Source of the DNA: Streptomyces sp. JH14
GTDB lineage: Bacteria; Actinomycetota; Actinomycetes; Streptomycetales; Streptomycetaceae
Direction: 5' to 3'
Assembly: GCF_029428675.1 (NCBI RefSeq)
Contig: NZ_JAJNEL010000001.1
Coordinates: 2,666,001-2,730,000 of the forward strand
Length of the DNA: 64,000 nt
Below the pieces are notes generated by a model. It saw only the letters and a list, made by a program, of their open reading frames with translations, searched no databases and had not been told where the DNA came from. The translations under genes were made by a program, and so were the position numbers. Positions within the stretch are counted from its first letter, which is position 1. Each line of letters begins with the position of its first letter. Shown piece by piece: positions 45,759 through 55,405 of the stretch.

Positions 45759-46699
45759 CAGGCCTTCCAGCATGCGACGGTGTGGCGGGGGGCGATTTCG
45801 ACCACCGGGGGTTCCTCGCCGCACTGCTTGTCGGCGAGCGGGCAGCGGTCACGGAAGCGGCAGCCGGCCGGCGGGTCGAGCAGGGAGGGCGGGCTGCCCG
45901 CGATGCCGCTCAGCGGCCGGTCCGCGTGGCGGGCGCCGACCTCGGGCAGCGATCCGAGCAGCAGCCGGGTGTAGGGGTGGCGGGGCTCGGTCGTCAGGAC
46001 CTTGGCCGGGGCCTTCTCGGCGAGCCTGCCCGCGTACATGACCATGATCGAGTCGGCGATGTGCGAGGTCAGCGCCAGGTCGTGGGTGATGAAGAGCATG
46101 CTGGTGACCAGCCCCTTGTCGCGCAGCCCGGTGAGGGCGCCGACGACGGCCCGCTGGGTGGAGACGTCGAGCGCGGAGGTGACCTCGTCGGCGATGAGCA
46201 CGGCCGGGTCGAGGAGAGTGGAGATCACCATGACGGCGCGCTGTTTCATGCCGCCGGACAGTTCGATGGGGTAGCGGTCCAGGACGTCGGGGTCGAGGCC
46301 CACCAGGGCGAGGCGGCGGTGCAGTTCGCCGGTGTCGACGCCGACGCCGCGTGAGGCGAGGAGTTCGCGGATCATGCGGCCGATGCGCCGGGTCGGGTTG
46401 AGGGCGCTCATCGAGTACTGCGGTACGAGCGATATCCGGTGGAAGCGGAAGGCGTTCATCGCGCGGTCGTCGGCGATGGGGACCTCCTCGCCGTCGAGGG
46501 TGACGGTGCCGCCGGCGTGCCGCATCCGTCCGTCCAGCCGGATCAGGGACTTGCCGAGCGTCGTCTTGCCGCAGCCGGACTCGCCCGCCAGGCCCAGGAT
46601 CTCTCCGTCGGCGAGGTCGAAGCCGACGCCGTCCAGGGCCCGGACCTCGCCGCGCAGCGTGCGGTAGTGGACCCGCAGGTCGGTGACGGTCAGGGTCAT
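45758..46699 (-). CDS. Opp/Dpp-type ABC importer ATPase (OppD-like)
   Basis: Encodes 313 aa. Walker A GESGCGKTT, signature LSGGMKQRAVMVISTLLDP, Walker B VLIADEVTSALD, and the iron-sulfur-like cysteine end CRFRDRCPLADKQC typical of OppD/DppD. It starts four bases after the second permease gene. Powers uptake with the partner ATPase encoded next. Confidence 0.92.
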   Translation of the reverse strand: MTLTVTDLRVHYRTLRGEVRALDGVGFDLADGEILGLAGESGCGKTTLGKSLIRLDGRMRHAGGTVTLDGEEVPIADDRAMNAFRFHRISLVPQYSMSALNPTRRIGRMIRELLASRGVGVDTGELHRRLALVGLDPDVLDRYPIELSGGMKQRAVMVISTLLDPAVLIADEVTSALDVSTQRAVVGALTGLRDKGLVTSMLFITHDLALTSHIADSIMVMYAGRLAEKAPAKVLTTEPRHPYTRLLLGSLPEVGARHADRPLSGIAGSPPSLLDPPAGCRFRDRCPLADKQCGEEPPVVEIAPRHTVACWKA

Positions 46700-46703
46700 G
46701 TGC

Positions 46704-47630
46704 TCAGGACTCCCTCAGCTTCGGGTTGAAGACCTCGTCGAGGCCGACATTGGCGACGTAGAGCGCGCCGACGATCGCGGTGATCCCGGCGCCCGGCGGG
46801 ACGAACCACCACCACATGCCGAGTTGGAGGGCGCTCCACTGCTGGGCGCTCTGCAGCATCAGGCCGAGCGAGACGCCCTCGGTGGGACCGAGTCCGATGA
46901 AGTCCAGCGACGAGGCGACGAGGATGGAGCCGCCGAAGAGCAGGATGAACATCATGAAGAGGTACGAGCTCATGTTGGGCGCGATCTCGCGGAAGACGAT
47001 CCGCCAGGTGCCGCTGCCGCTGAGCCGGGCCAGGTCGACGAACTCCCGGGTGCGCAGCGAGAAGGTCTGTGCGCGGATCGCGCGGGCCGCCCAGGGCCAG
47101 GAGGTGAGTCCGATGAAGATCCCCTGGACGGTGACGGAGCGGACGCCGAGGTAGGCGTTGATGATCAGCAGCACCGCCAGGGCGGGGATCACCAGCACCA
47201 CGTTGGTGAACATGTTGAGGATCTCGTCCACGGCTCCGCCGCGGTAGCCGGCGAGGAAGCCGACGAGCATGGCGATGACGGCGGCGATGGCACCGCCGAT
47301 GACGCCCACCAGGAAGGTGGCGCGCAGCCCGTGCACGAACTGCGCGTACACGTCCTGGCCGAACGTCGTGGTGCCCAGCCAGTACGTTCCGTCCGGTGGC
47401 GCGGACTGCGGCCCCACGTATTCGTTGGGGTTGGCGTTGTCGAGCAGGGCCGGTCCCACCAGGCCGACGGCCAGCAGCAGGGCGACCACCGTGAAGCCGA
47501 TGATCAGCTTGGGGTTGCGCACGGCGTAGTGCAGCGTCTCGCGGGTGGGTCCGGCCGCGGGGGCTGGCGCCGTCGCGACGGGGGCCGTCGCCGCGACGGG
47601 CGCGGTGGCGGGTTCGGGCCGGGTGCTCAT
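46704..47630 (-). CDS. Opp/Dpp-type ABC importer permease (DppC-like)
   Basis: Encodes 308 aa. A 30-residue Ala/Pro/Thr-rich N-terminus, then six helices, TTTFGQDVYAQFVHGLR (matching the GTDxxGRDVxSR block) and the EAA loop REFVDLARLSGSGTWRIVFRE. The ATG at 47630 overlaps the upstream permease stop as ATGA. Confidence 0.91.
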   Translation of the reverse strand: MSTRPEPATAPVAATAPVATAPAPAAGPTRETLHYAVRNPKLIIGFTVVALLLAVGLVGPALLDNANPNEYVGPQSAPPDGTYWLGTTTFGQDVYAQFVHGLRATFLVGVIGGAIAAVIAMLVGFLAGYRGGAVDEILNMFTNVVLVIPALAVLLIINAYLGVRSVTVQGIFIGLTSWPWAARAIRAQTFSLRTREFVDLARLSGSGTWRIVFREIAPNMSSYLFMMFILLFGGSILVASSLDFIGLGPTEGVSLGLMLQSAQQWSALQLGMWWWFVPPGAGITAIVGALYVANVGLDEVFNPKLRES

Positions 47631-48622
47631 GACTGGCCTCCTGCCATGCCCGTACGGGTCCGGGGGTCGACCACGACGTACACGATGTCGATGAGGAAGT
47701 TGGCGATCAGTACGCCGATGACGATGAACAGGAACGCGCCCTGGAGCAGGAAGAAGTCCTGGTTCTGGATCGCGGCCAGGATCAGGGAGCCGAGCCCGGG
47801 ATAGGCGAAGACGATCTCGGTGACCAGCGCTCCCGCCACCAGCACGCCCAGTTGGAGGGCGAGACCGGTGATCTGCGGCAGGACCGCGTTGCGGAAGGCG
47901 TAGCGGCGGATCAGCCGCTGCGGTGCACCGAGGGCCGACAGATAGGACGAGTAGTCGGACTCGAGCTCGTAAATGATCATGTTTCGCATGCCGATGGCCC
48001 AGCCGCCGAGCGCGACCAGGAAGAGGGAGAGGAACGGCAGCACCCAGTGGTCCAGCAGATCGAGGACGAAGTCCGTGGTCCAGCTGGGCTGGACGTCCAG
48101 GCTGTAGCCGCCGGAGAGGGGGAACCAGCCGGCCTTGGAGCCGAGCGCCCAGGCGAGGATGACGGCGATCCACATGTAGGGCATCGCGGTCAGTAGATAT
48201 CCGGCCGGGAGCACGGTGTTGTCGAGCACCTTCCGGCGGGCCGCGAGCGCGCCCAGCCAGTTGCCGGCGAACCAACTGAGCAGGACGGCCGGGATCATCA
48301 GCCCCAGGGTGTACGGGAGCGCGTCGAGGAGCACATCGCCGACGGGCTTGGGGAAGACCCAGATGGACAGCCCGAAGTCGCCCTGCAGCAGGGCGCTCCA
48401 GAAGTGCAGGTACTGCTGCCAGACGGGTTCGTCGAAGCCGAACAGGTTGTTGTAGTAGGAGCGCATGGCCTCGACGGCCTCGGGCTGGGAGACCCGGGCG
48501 CGGGCCACCATGGCGGCCACCGGGTCACCGGGCATGAAGCGCGGGATCATCCAGTTGACGGTGACGGCGATGACGAAGGTGAATCCGTAGATCAGGAGTT
48601 TTCTGGCGAAGTAGCGGCGCAA
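47627..48622 (-). CDS. Opp/Dpp-type ABC importer permease (DppB-like)
   Basis: Encodes 331 aa with six helices; the N-terminal WMIPRFMPGDPVAAM is the DppB hallmark, and MIIYELESDYSSYLSALGAP is a slightly divergent EAA loop. It follows the binding-protein gene after a 138-bp gap that contains a hairpin. Confidence 0.91.
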   Translation of the reverse strand: MRRYFARKLLIYGFTFVIAVTVNWMIPRFMPGDPVAAMVARARVSQPEAVEAMRSYYNNLFGFDEPVWQQYLHFWSALLQGDFGLSIWVFPKPVGDVLLDALPYTLGLMIPAVLLSWFAGNWLGALAARRKVLDNTVLPAGYLLTAMPYMWIAVILAWALGSKAGWFPLSGGYSLDVQPSWTTDFVLDLLDHWVLPFLSLFLVALGGWAIGMRNMIIYELESDYSSYLSALGAPQRLIRRYAFRNAVLPQITGLALQLGVLVAGALVTEIVFAYPGLGSLILAAIQNQDFFLLQGAFLFIVIGVLIANFLIDIVYVVVDPRTRTGMAGGQS

Positions 48623-48701
48623 GGGGGCTCCCCGGGCAGAGCCCAGCCGCGCGGCCGCGGTCAGGGCGCGGGCCGCACGGCGGGGCGGTCATGGAAGGGT
48701 C

Positions 48702-48730
48702 CTGCCCGGCTCGCCGCGCGGGCCGGGCAG
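48702..48730 (-). terminator. Intercistronic hairpin between binding-protein and permease genes
   Basis: Perfect 9-nt GC-rich arms (48702-48710, 48722-48730). Partial termination or mRNA protection here would raise the amount of binding protein over the membrane parts, a common arrangement. Confidence 0.55.
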
Positions 48731-48760
48731 AACCTGCGGCGAACGGTCAGACCGCGCCGG

Positions 48761-50497
48761 TCACTTGGCGGGCTTGAGCTGGGTGAGGGCCTCGAATCCG
48801 CCCATCTCCAGCCAGTTGCGCCAGAGAGCGGGGGCGTACTTGGGCGCGCCCGGGGCGTCCGACGGCCAGTTCTTCCAGGTCCCGGTGGTGGACTGCGACC
48901 AGAGGCCGTTGTACCAGAGCGGGATGACGGGCATCTCCTTGAGCTGGATGTCCTGGATCCTGGAGATGACCTCCTTCATGCCCTCGGTGTCGTCGGTCTT
49001 CACCCCGCCGAGTTCCTGGACCAGCTTCCAGGCCTCCTCGTTCTCGTACCGGCCGAAGTTGACGGTGTTCTGCTGCTTCTGGACCGGCAGCTGGAACATG
49101 TACTCGTAGTACGTCCACGGGGTGTTGGACAGCTGGCGCTCGTTGTTGACGACGAGGTCGAAGTCGCCCTTGCCGCGCTGCTCGTTGAGGGCGTTCTGGT
49201 CGGGGAACTCGGTGGTGATCCGGATGCCCGCGGCCTTGCCCGACGCGGCGATGACCTTCGCGGCCTCCATCCAGTCGGTCCAGCCCGTCGGCACGGCCAG
49301 CTTGAGGCTGATCTTCGAGCCGTCCTTGTTCTCCACGAACCCGTCGCCGTCCGTGTCCCTGTACCCGGCGTCCGCGAGGGTCTGCTTGGCCTTGCCCGTG
49401 TCGTAGGAGAAGCCCTCCTTCGCCACCAGGTCCTGGTCGACGAACTGGTTCCACTGCGGGAGCAGTCCGGTCGGGTCGGCGGGCTTGACCAGCTCCCCGT
49501 ACACCCCCTTGACGATCTTCCCGACGTCGACGGACGCGGCGAGCGCCCTGCGGAACGCCGCGTCGTCCATCGGCTTCTTCGTGGTGTTGGGCACCAGCCA
49601 GGCGGTGTTGGCGGAGAGCATGTACGGCGGCTTGTCGTAGTAGGAGACGACCTTCTTGGTCTTGATGAGCGAGGAGGCGCCCGGCAGGAAGTTGTTGCTC
49701 AGGTCCAGCTGCCCCTGGCCCAGCTGTCCGATGACCACCTCGTTGCTGGGGTTGGACACGTCGACGATGTACCGGGGCGCGGGCTTCATGCCGAGCCCCT
49801 TGACGCCCCACCAGTCGTCGCGCCGCTGCCACACGACACGGTCCTGGGTGTGGCTCTTGAGGGTGTACGCGCCGGTCCCGACCGGCTTGTCGTTGACGCC
49901 GTCGAGGACATCCTTCTCGGAGCGCTTGCTCCAGATGTGCTCGGGGACGATCGGGCGGCCGTAGAGGTTGAAGTCCCATTCCTGGTAGCGGGCTTGCTTG
50001 AAGGTGAAGCGGACGGTGGTGGCGTCCACCGCCTTCACGTCTGCGAGCCAGTCCCACAGGGTGTGGAAGGACGACGCCTCGATCTTGCCGATCCCGTAGG
50101 AGTACGCGACGTCCTGGGCGGTCAGCGGCTTGCCGTCGGACCAGGTGATGCCCGGGCGCAGCTTCACCTCGTAGGTCTTGTCCGCGGTCCAGCCGCCCGA
50201 CTGCGCCAGCCAGGGCGTGAGCTTGCCCGCGTTCGGGTCGAAGTGGAACAGCGTCTCGTAGACCAGCCCCTTGGTGCCGGTCGCGTGGTCCCAGTCGTGC
50301 AGCGGGTTGTAGTTGGCCGGCGGCCCCCACTGCGTACCGGTCGTGTAGAGCGTCTCGTTGCGCGGCAGTGCGCCGCCCGCCTTGCCGCCCGAACCGCCGG
50401 AGCCGTTGGACGAGGAGCCGCCCCCCGTGCACGCGGTGGCGGCGAGCCCGATCACAGCAAGCGTGGTGGCGATCCGCACCCGGATTCCCGTACTCAT
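48761..50497 (-). CDS. SBP_bac_5-family substrate-binding lipoprotein
   Basis: Encodes 578 aa. Lipobox near residue 24 (GLAATACTGG), Ser/Gly linker, then the large family-5 fold with YNPLHDWDHATGTKGLVYETL, LRPGITWSDGKPLTAQDVAYSY (family signature) and PVIPLWYNGLW near the end. Such proteins bind oligopeptides or, in several lineages, cello- and manno-oligosaccharides. With a beta-mannosidase in the operon a manno-oligosaccharide ligand is likely. The ATG at 50497 follows GGGAGGGAC; first gene of the operon. Confidence 0.9.
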   Translation of the reverse strand: MSTGIRVRIATTLAVIGLAATACTGGGSSSNGSGGSGGKAGGALPRNETLYTTGTQWGPPANYNPLHDWDHATGTKGLVYETLFHFDPNAGKLTPWLAQSGGWTADKTYEVKLRPGITWSDGKPLTAQDVAYSYGIGKIEASSFHTLWDWLADVKAVDATTVRFTFKQARYQEWDFNLYGRPIVPEHIWSKRSEKDVLDGVNDKPVGTGAYTLKSHTQDRVVWQRRDDWWGVKGLGMKPAPRYIVDVSNPSNEVVIGQLGQGQLDLSNNFLPGASSLIKTKKVVSYYDKPPYMLSANTAWLVPNTTKKPMDDAAFRRALAASVDVGKIVKGVYGELVKPADPTGLLPQWNQFVDQDLVAKEGFSYDTGKAKQTLADAGYRDTDGDGFVENKDGSKISLKLAVPTGWTDWMEAAKVIAASGKAAGIRITTEFPDQNALNEQRGKGDFDLVVNNERQLSNTPWTYYEYMFQLPVQKQQNTVNFGRYENEEAWKLVQELGGVKTDDTEGMKEVISRIQDIQLKEMPVIPLWYNGLWSQSTTGTWKNWPSDAPGAPKYAPALWRNWLEMGGFEALTQLKPAK

Positions 50498-50558
50498 CGT
50501 CCCTCCCATTCCTCCGCGGTCCCTGTGAGCGGAGTCACTGAACCGGGTAAGTGCCGTG

Positions 50559-50587
50559 AAGTTATGGCTGTCGCCGGACAGTGTCAA
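50559..50587 (-). promoter_or_regulatory. Promoter of the mannoside importer operon
   Basis: On the minus strand TTGACA (50587-50582) and TAACTT (50564-50559), 17 bp apart, a near-consensus vegetative promoter 62 bp before the binding-protein gene. Confidence 0.75.
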
Positions 50588-50593
50588 GAGCGC

Positions 50594-50605
50594 GGGAGCG
50601 CTCCC
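50594..50605. promoter_or_regulatory. LacI/CebR-like operator GGGAGCGCTCCC
   Basis: This perfect palindrome matches the core of the CebR box of Streptomyces cellulose genes. It lies six bases upstream of the -35 of the importer promoter and about 115 bp before the divergent LacI-family gene, which probably binds it. Confidence 0.7.
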
Positions 50606-50719
50606 ATTCCTTTATTTTCAGGGGTAGTTGAGCGATCATCGCCCCACGGGGAGAAGCCGCAGGTACGGGCGTCGGCAGCTACGATGACCGCTGAACACGA
50701 ACCGGTTAAGCGAGGTCGC

Positions 50720-51742
50720 ATGTCCAAGCAGCGCCCCACGATCGCCGACATCGCACGCCGCGCCGGGGTCTCCAAAGTGGCGGTGTCGTACGCGCTGAAC
50801 GACCGGCCCGGGGTCTCCCCGGCAACCCGTGCCGCCATCAAGGCCATCGCCCAGGAGATCGGCTGGCGGCCCAACAGTGCGGCCCGCGCGCTCACCCACG
50901 CGCGCGCCGACGCCGTCGGCCTCGCCCTGTGCCGGCCGGCCCGGCTGCTCGGCATGGAACCGTTCTTCATGGAACTGATCAGCGGCATCGAGAGCGAACT
51001 GTCCCCGCGCGGCTGCGCCCTGCTGCTCCAGGTCGTCAACGACCCCGCACAGGAGCTGGAGGTCTACCGCCGCTGGTGGGGAGAGGGCCGGGTGGACGGC
51101 GTGTTCCTCGCCGATCTGCGCAGCCCCGACCCACGGATCGAGGGCGTCGCCGAACTGGGGATGCCGGCCGTGGCGATCGGGCACCCCTCGGCGGCCGGCC
51201 CGCTCACCCCCGTGTGGTCGGACGACTCCGGGGCCCTGCGGGACACCCTCGCGTATCTGACCGCACTGGGCCATCGCTCCATCGCCCGCGTCGCGGGGCT
51301 GCCCGACCTGATCCATACGCAGCTGCGCGACCGCGCCCAGGGCGAGATCTGCGCCGAACTGGGCCTCGGCGAACCGGTGGTGATCCACACCGACTACTCC
51401 GGCGGGGAAGGCGCCCATGCGACCCGGCAGCTGATCAGCTCGCCGCAGCGGTCCACCGCCATCATCTACGACAACGACATCATGGCCGTCGCCGGCCTTT
51501 CGGTCGCCCAGGAGATGGGGCTCGACGTGCCCGGCGATCTGTCGCTGGTCGCCTGGGACGACTCCCAGCTGTCGCGGGTCGTGCGGCCGCCGCTGACCGC
51601 GCTCAGCAGGGACATCCCCGCATACGGCAGCCATGCGGCGCGGACACTGCTGGCCCTGGTCACCCACGGGGCGGCGCCCGGCTTCGAGGACGCCGCGGCC
51701 CGGCTCGTACCGCGCGGCTCCACCGCACCGCCGCGCCGGTAG
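50720..51742 (+). CDS. LacI-family transcriptional regulator
   Basis: Encodes 340 aa. The N-terminal helix-turn-helix is TIADIARRAGVSKVAVSYAL, hinge RPNSAARAL, then a periplasmic-binding-type ligand domain with TAIIYDNDIMAVAGL and LSLVAWDDSQLS. It faces the importer operon across a 222-bp gap containing the GGGAGCGCTCCC box. It probably represses mannoside uptake and lifts repression when an imported sugar binds. The ATG at 50720 has GCGAGGTCGC upstream. Confidence 0.92.
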   Translation: MSKQRPTIADIARRAGVSKVAVSYALNDRPGVSPATRAAIKAIAQEIGWRPNSAARALTHARADAVGLALCRPARLLGMEPFFMELISGIESELSPRGCALLLQVVNDPAQELEVYRRWWGEGRVDGVFLADLRSPDPRIEGVAELGMPAVAIGHPSAAGPLTPVWSDDSGALRDTLAYLTALGHRSIARVAGLPDLIHTQLRDRAQGEICAELGLGEPVVIHTDYSGGEGAHATRQLISSPQRSTAIIYDNDIMAVAGLSVAQEMGLDVPGDLSLVAWDDSQLSRVVRPPLTALSRDIPAYGSHAARTLLALVTHGAAPGFEDAAARLVPRGSTAPPRR

Positions 51743-51935
51743 CGGGCCCCGGCGGTCCTCGCAGGACGACGGGCTCAGGGTCGGTGTCATACCCGAGGAG
51801 GACGGAGCGGCCCTCCGGTGCGACTCAAGTGGCCCCCGCGAACGGGCACGGGGACTGACGACCTGCTGCCTTCGGGCGATGAGGATGGAGTGGCCGACCC
51901 CGCCCCGGACCGAAGTCCTGAACAGGAGTGTTCCC

Positions 51936-52706
51936 GTGACCATCACCTCCACCGCTCACCGCGCCACCGCGGTGGCCGCCCGCGCCACGGATCTGTCGAA
52001 GATCTACGGAGAGGGCGAGACCAAGGTGACCGCCCTGGACCGGGTCACCGTGGACTTCCCGCAGGGCGAGTTCACCGCGATCATGGGCCCGTCGGGCTCC
52101 GGCAAGTCCACCCTCATGCACTGCGTGGCCGGACTCGACAGCTTCAGCAGCGGTTCGGTACGGATCGGTGAGACGGAGCTCGGCTCCCTCAAGGACAAGC
52201 AGCTCACCCAGCTCCGCCGGGACAAGATCGGTTTCATCTTCCAGGCGTTCAACCTGCTGCCCACACTGACCGCGCTGGAGAACATCACCCTGCCGATGGA
52301 CATCGCGGGCCGCCGGCCCGACGCCGAGTGGCTGCGCAACGTCATCGAGATGGTGGGGCTGTCCGACCGGCTCAAGCACCGGCCCACCGAACTCTCCGGC
52401 GGCCAGCAGCAGCGCGTCGCGGTGGCCCGCGCCCTGGCCTCCAGGCCCGAGATCATCTTCGGTGACGAGCCCACCGGCAACCTGGACTCCCGCTCCGGGG
52501 CCGAGGTGCTGGGCTTCCTGCGCAACTCCGTGCGCGAACTGGGCCAGACCGTGGTGATGGTGACCCACGACCCGGTCGCCGCCTCCTACGCGGACCGGGT
52601 GATCTTCCTTGCGGACGGGGCGATCGTCGACCAGATGATGCGGCCCACCGCGGACGGGGTCCTCGACCGGATGAAGGCGTTCGACGCCAAGGGACGTACC
52701 AGCTGA
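51936..52706 (+). CDS. MacB/LolD-type ABC transporter ATPase
   Basis: Encodes 256 aa from the GTG at 51936 (AGGAG eight bases upstream). Walker A GPSGSGKST, IGFIFQAFNLLPTLTALENI, signature [16 protein letters not shown], Walker B IIFGDEPTGNLDS. It powers the 851-aa FtsX-type protein encoded 64 bp downstream. Such pairs usually move or sense antibiotics, peptides or lipids at the membrane. Confidence 0.92.
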   Translation: MTITSTAHRATAVAARATDLSKIYGEGETKVTALDRVTVDFPQGEFTAIMGPSGSGKSTLMHCVAGLDSFSSGSVRIGETELGSLKDKQLTQLRRDKIGFIFQAFNLLPTLTALENITLPMDIAGRRPDAEWLRNVIEMVGLSDRLKHRPTELSGGQQQRVAVARALASRPEIIFGDEPTGNLDSRSGAEVLGFLRNSVRELGQTVVMVTHDPVAASYADRVIFLADGAIVDQMMRPTADGVLDRMKAFDAKGRTS

Positions 52707-52770
52707 GCCCCGTACAGCTGCGACCGCCTGCCCGATCCCGCTTCCGGACCCCACCCCAGGACTGACAGAC

Positions 52771-55326
52771 ATGTTCCGTACCGCCCTGCGCAATGTGCTC
52801 GCGCACAAGGCCAGACTGCTGATGACCGTCCTCGCCGTGATGCTCGGCGTGGCCTTCGTCTCCGGCACCCTGATCTTCACCGACACCCTGGGCAACGCCT
52901 TCCGCAACCAGTCCGCCAAGAACTACGACGATGTGGCGGTCGCCGTCACCGCATACGGCAACCGGAACGACCCCACGGAAGCCCCCGGCGTCTCCCAGAA
53001 GACCCTGGACAGGATCCGGGACCTGGACGGCGTCGCCGAGGTGCACGGTCGTGTCGACGGCTTCGCCGGGGTCGCCGACCCCGACGGCAAGCTCATCGAC
53101 GGCACCTTCGGGAGCCCCAAGGGCACCAATTTCTCCCCCGGCGAGGACGGCAAGGACCCCGCCTATACCTTCATCGACGGCTCGGGCCCGCTGAAGGCCG
53201 ACCAGATCGCCCTGGACGAGGGCACCGCCGCCAAGGGCGCGTACAAGATCGGCGACCGGATCCGGGTCGCCACCAACGGCCCGGTGAAGGAGTTCACCCT
53301 CAGCGGCGTCTTCACCACCGAGGACGGCGAGGTGCAGGCCGGCGGCAGCCTGGTGCTCTTCGAGACGTCCGTCGCCCAGAAGCAGTACCTGAAGCCCGGC
53401 TACTACCGGGACGTCGCAGTCACGGCCGCCCCCGGCGCCGACGACAGGAATCTCCTCAAGGCGGTGGAGCCGCTGCTACCGGACACCGCCGAGGCCAAGA
53501 CCGGCCAGGCGCTCGCCGACGAACAGGCGAAGGACATCGAGTCGGGCCTGGGCGCCCTCAAGCAGGTGCTGCTGGGCTTCGCAGGCATCGCGCTCTTCGT
53601 CGGCATCTTCCTGATCTCCAACACCTTCTCGATGCTGGTCGCCCAGCGCACCAAGGAGCTCGCGCTGATGCGCGCCATCGGCGCCTCGCGCAAGCAGATC
53701 ACCCGCTCGGTGCTCGTCGAGGCCGCGGTCGTCGGTGCGATCGCCTCGGCGATCGGCTTCGTCATCGGCATCGGTCTGGCGCTCGGGCTGCGCTTGGGCA
53801 TGGCCGCGTTCGGCATGAACGTCCCGCCCGGACCGCTGGTCGTGACCACCACCCCGGTGATCGCCGCGCTCGCCGTCGGCGTGGTGATCACGATGCTCGC
53901 CGCCTGGCTGCCGGGCCGCAGGGCCGCGAAGATTCCGCCGGTGGCGGCGATGAGCAGCGTCCACGCGGTCGCCACCACCAAGTCGCTGGTGGTACGCAAC
54001 TCCATCGGCGCGTTCATCACCGCGCTCGGCGCGGCCGCCATCGTGTGGGGCGCCGGAATGGGCGGCGACGACGGCCGGATCCGAATCGCGGCGGGTGCGT
54101 TCCTCGCACTGATCGGCATCATCATCCTGATCCCGCTGCTGTCGCGGCCCGTCATCGCGCTCATCCGCCCGCTGCTCACCGGCCCGTTCGGGGTCTCCGG
54201 AAAGCTGGCCGGGCAGAACGCGGTCCGCAACCCGCGCCGCACCGGCGCCACCGCCTCCGCGCTCGCCATCGGTCTGACGCTGGTGACCGGTCTGTCGGTG
54301 CTCGGTGTCACGGTCGGCCAGGCCCTCGACAAGATGACCACGGACAACATCAAGGCCGACTACATGGTCGTGATGGCGAACGGCGGTGACCTCGACCAGT
54401 CCACGCTGACCGCCCTGGAGAAGGCGGACGGCGTGAGCGCGGTCTCGCCGCAGCAGTCCGTGTACTTCGAGCTCAGGAAGGGCGGCAAGGCCGAGAGGGA
54501 CGGCTTCGTGTCGGCCTCGGCGGTCACACCGGGCGCCATCGAGCAGGTCCTGAACATCGGCGTCGTGCAGGGCAGCCTCGGCTCGCTCGCCGAAGGACGG
54601 ATCGCGGTCGCCGAGAAGACGGCCGAGAAGAGGGGCTGGAAGGTCGGCACGGACATCCCCGTCACCTTCGGCGACAAGAAGCAGGACACCCTGACGGTCG
54701 GCGCGGTCTACAAGGACAACGAGTTCGTGTCCCCCGTGATCGTCAGCACCAAGGTCGTCAACCCGCACGAGGCCAAGCCGTTCATCCCGCAGATCTTCGT
54801 CAAGATGGAGGGCGGTCGGACCGAGGCGAACGAGAAGGCCCTGATCAGCGCCCTCGGTGAGAACCCGGCCATCACGGTGATGGACCACCAGGACATCCGC
54901 GACCAGTTCGGCGGCATGATCAACCTGATGCTGAACATCCTGTACGGCCTGCTCGCGATGGCTCTCCTCATCGCCGTCCTCGGTGTGGTCAACACCCTCG
55001 CGATGTCGGTCTTCGAGCGGCAGCAGGAGATCGGCATGCTCCGCGCGATCGGTCTCGACCGGCGTCGGGTGAAGCGGATGATCCGCCTGGAGGCCGTCGT
55101 CATCGCCCTCTTCGGCGCACTGATCGGCATCGGCCTCGGCGCGTTCCTCGGCTGGGCGATCGGCGAGACGATCAGGGCGTCGATCCCCGGCTACCAGCTG
55201 GTCCTGCCCTGGGACCGGATCGGGATCTTCCTGGTGCTCGCGGGACTCGTCGGCGTGCTGGCCTCGCTGTGGCCGGCCCGCAGCGCCGCGAAGCTGAACA
55301 TGCTGACGGCCATCAAGACCGAGTGA
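52771..55326 (+). CDS. FtsX/MacB-like ABC transporter permease
   Basis: Encodes 851 aa: N-terminal helix (LLMTVLAVMLGVAFVSGTLI), a large extracellular domain to about residue 255, an FtsX core with three helices (FAGIALFVGIFLISNTFSML onward), two central helices, a second extracellular domain and a second FtsX core (LLAMALLIAVLGVVNTLAMS to the end). The duplicated FtsX architecture is common in Actinobacteria. It has VFERQQEIGMLRAIGLDRRR, the usual cytosolic loop. Terminates at the 55346 hairpin. Confidence 0.92.
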   Translation: MFRTALRNVLAHKARLLMTVLAVMLGVAFVSGTLIFTDTLGNAFRNQSAKNYDDVAVAVTAYGNRNDPTEAPGVSQKTLDRIRDLDGVAEVHGRVDGFAGVADPDGKLIDGTFGSPKGTNFSPGEDGKDPAYTFIDGSGPLKADQIALDEGTAAKGAYKIGDRIRVATNGPVKEFTLSGVFTTEDGEVQAGGSLVLFETSVAQKQYLKPGYYRDVAVTAAPGADDRNLLKAVEPLLPDTAEAKTGQALADEQAKDIESGLGALKQVLLGFAGIALFVGIFLISNTFSMLVAQRTKELALMRAIGASRKQITRSVLVEAAVVGAIASAIGFVIGIGLALGLRLGMAAFGMNVPPGPLVVTTTPVIAALAVGVVITMLAAWLPGRRAAKIPPVAAMSSVHAVATTKSLVVRNSIGAFITALGAAAIVWGAGMGGDDGRIRIAAGAFLALIGIIILIPLLSRPVIALIRPLLTGPFGVSGKLAGQNAVRNPRRTGATASALAIGLTLVTGLSVLGVTVGQALDKMTTDNIKADYMVVMANGGDLDQSTLTALEKADGVSAVSPQQSVYFELRKGGKAERDGFVSASAVTPGAIEQVLNIGVVQGSLGSLAEGRIAVAEKTAEKRGWKVGTDIPVTFGDKKQDTLTVGAVYKDNEFVSPVIVSTKVVNPHEAKPFIPQIFVKMEGGRTEANEKALISALGENPAITVMDHQDIRDQFGGMINLMLNILYGLLAMALLIAVLGVVNTLAMSVFERQQEIGMLRAIGLDRRRVKRMIRLEAVVIALFGALIGIGLGAFLGWAIGETIRASIPGYQLVLPWDRIGIFLVLAGLVGVLASLWPARSAAKLNMLTAIKTE

Positions 55327-55345
55327 CGCGGCCGCGTCCCGGACG

Positions 55346-55388
55346 GAGGGCCGGTACCCGGCAGCAGGCGCTGCGGGTACCGGCCCTC
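55346..55388. terminator. Terminator between the permease and cyclopropane synthase genes
   Basis: Perfect 14-nt arms (55346-55359, 55375-55388) with a 15-nt loop, between convergent genes. Confidence 0.85.
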
Positions 55389-55405
55389 TTCCGCGGGCAG
55401 ATGTG

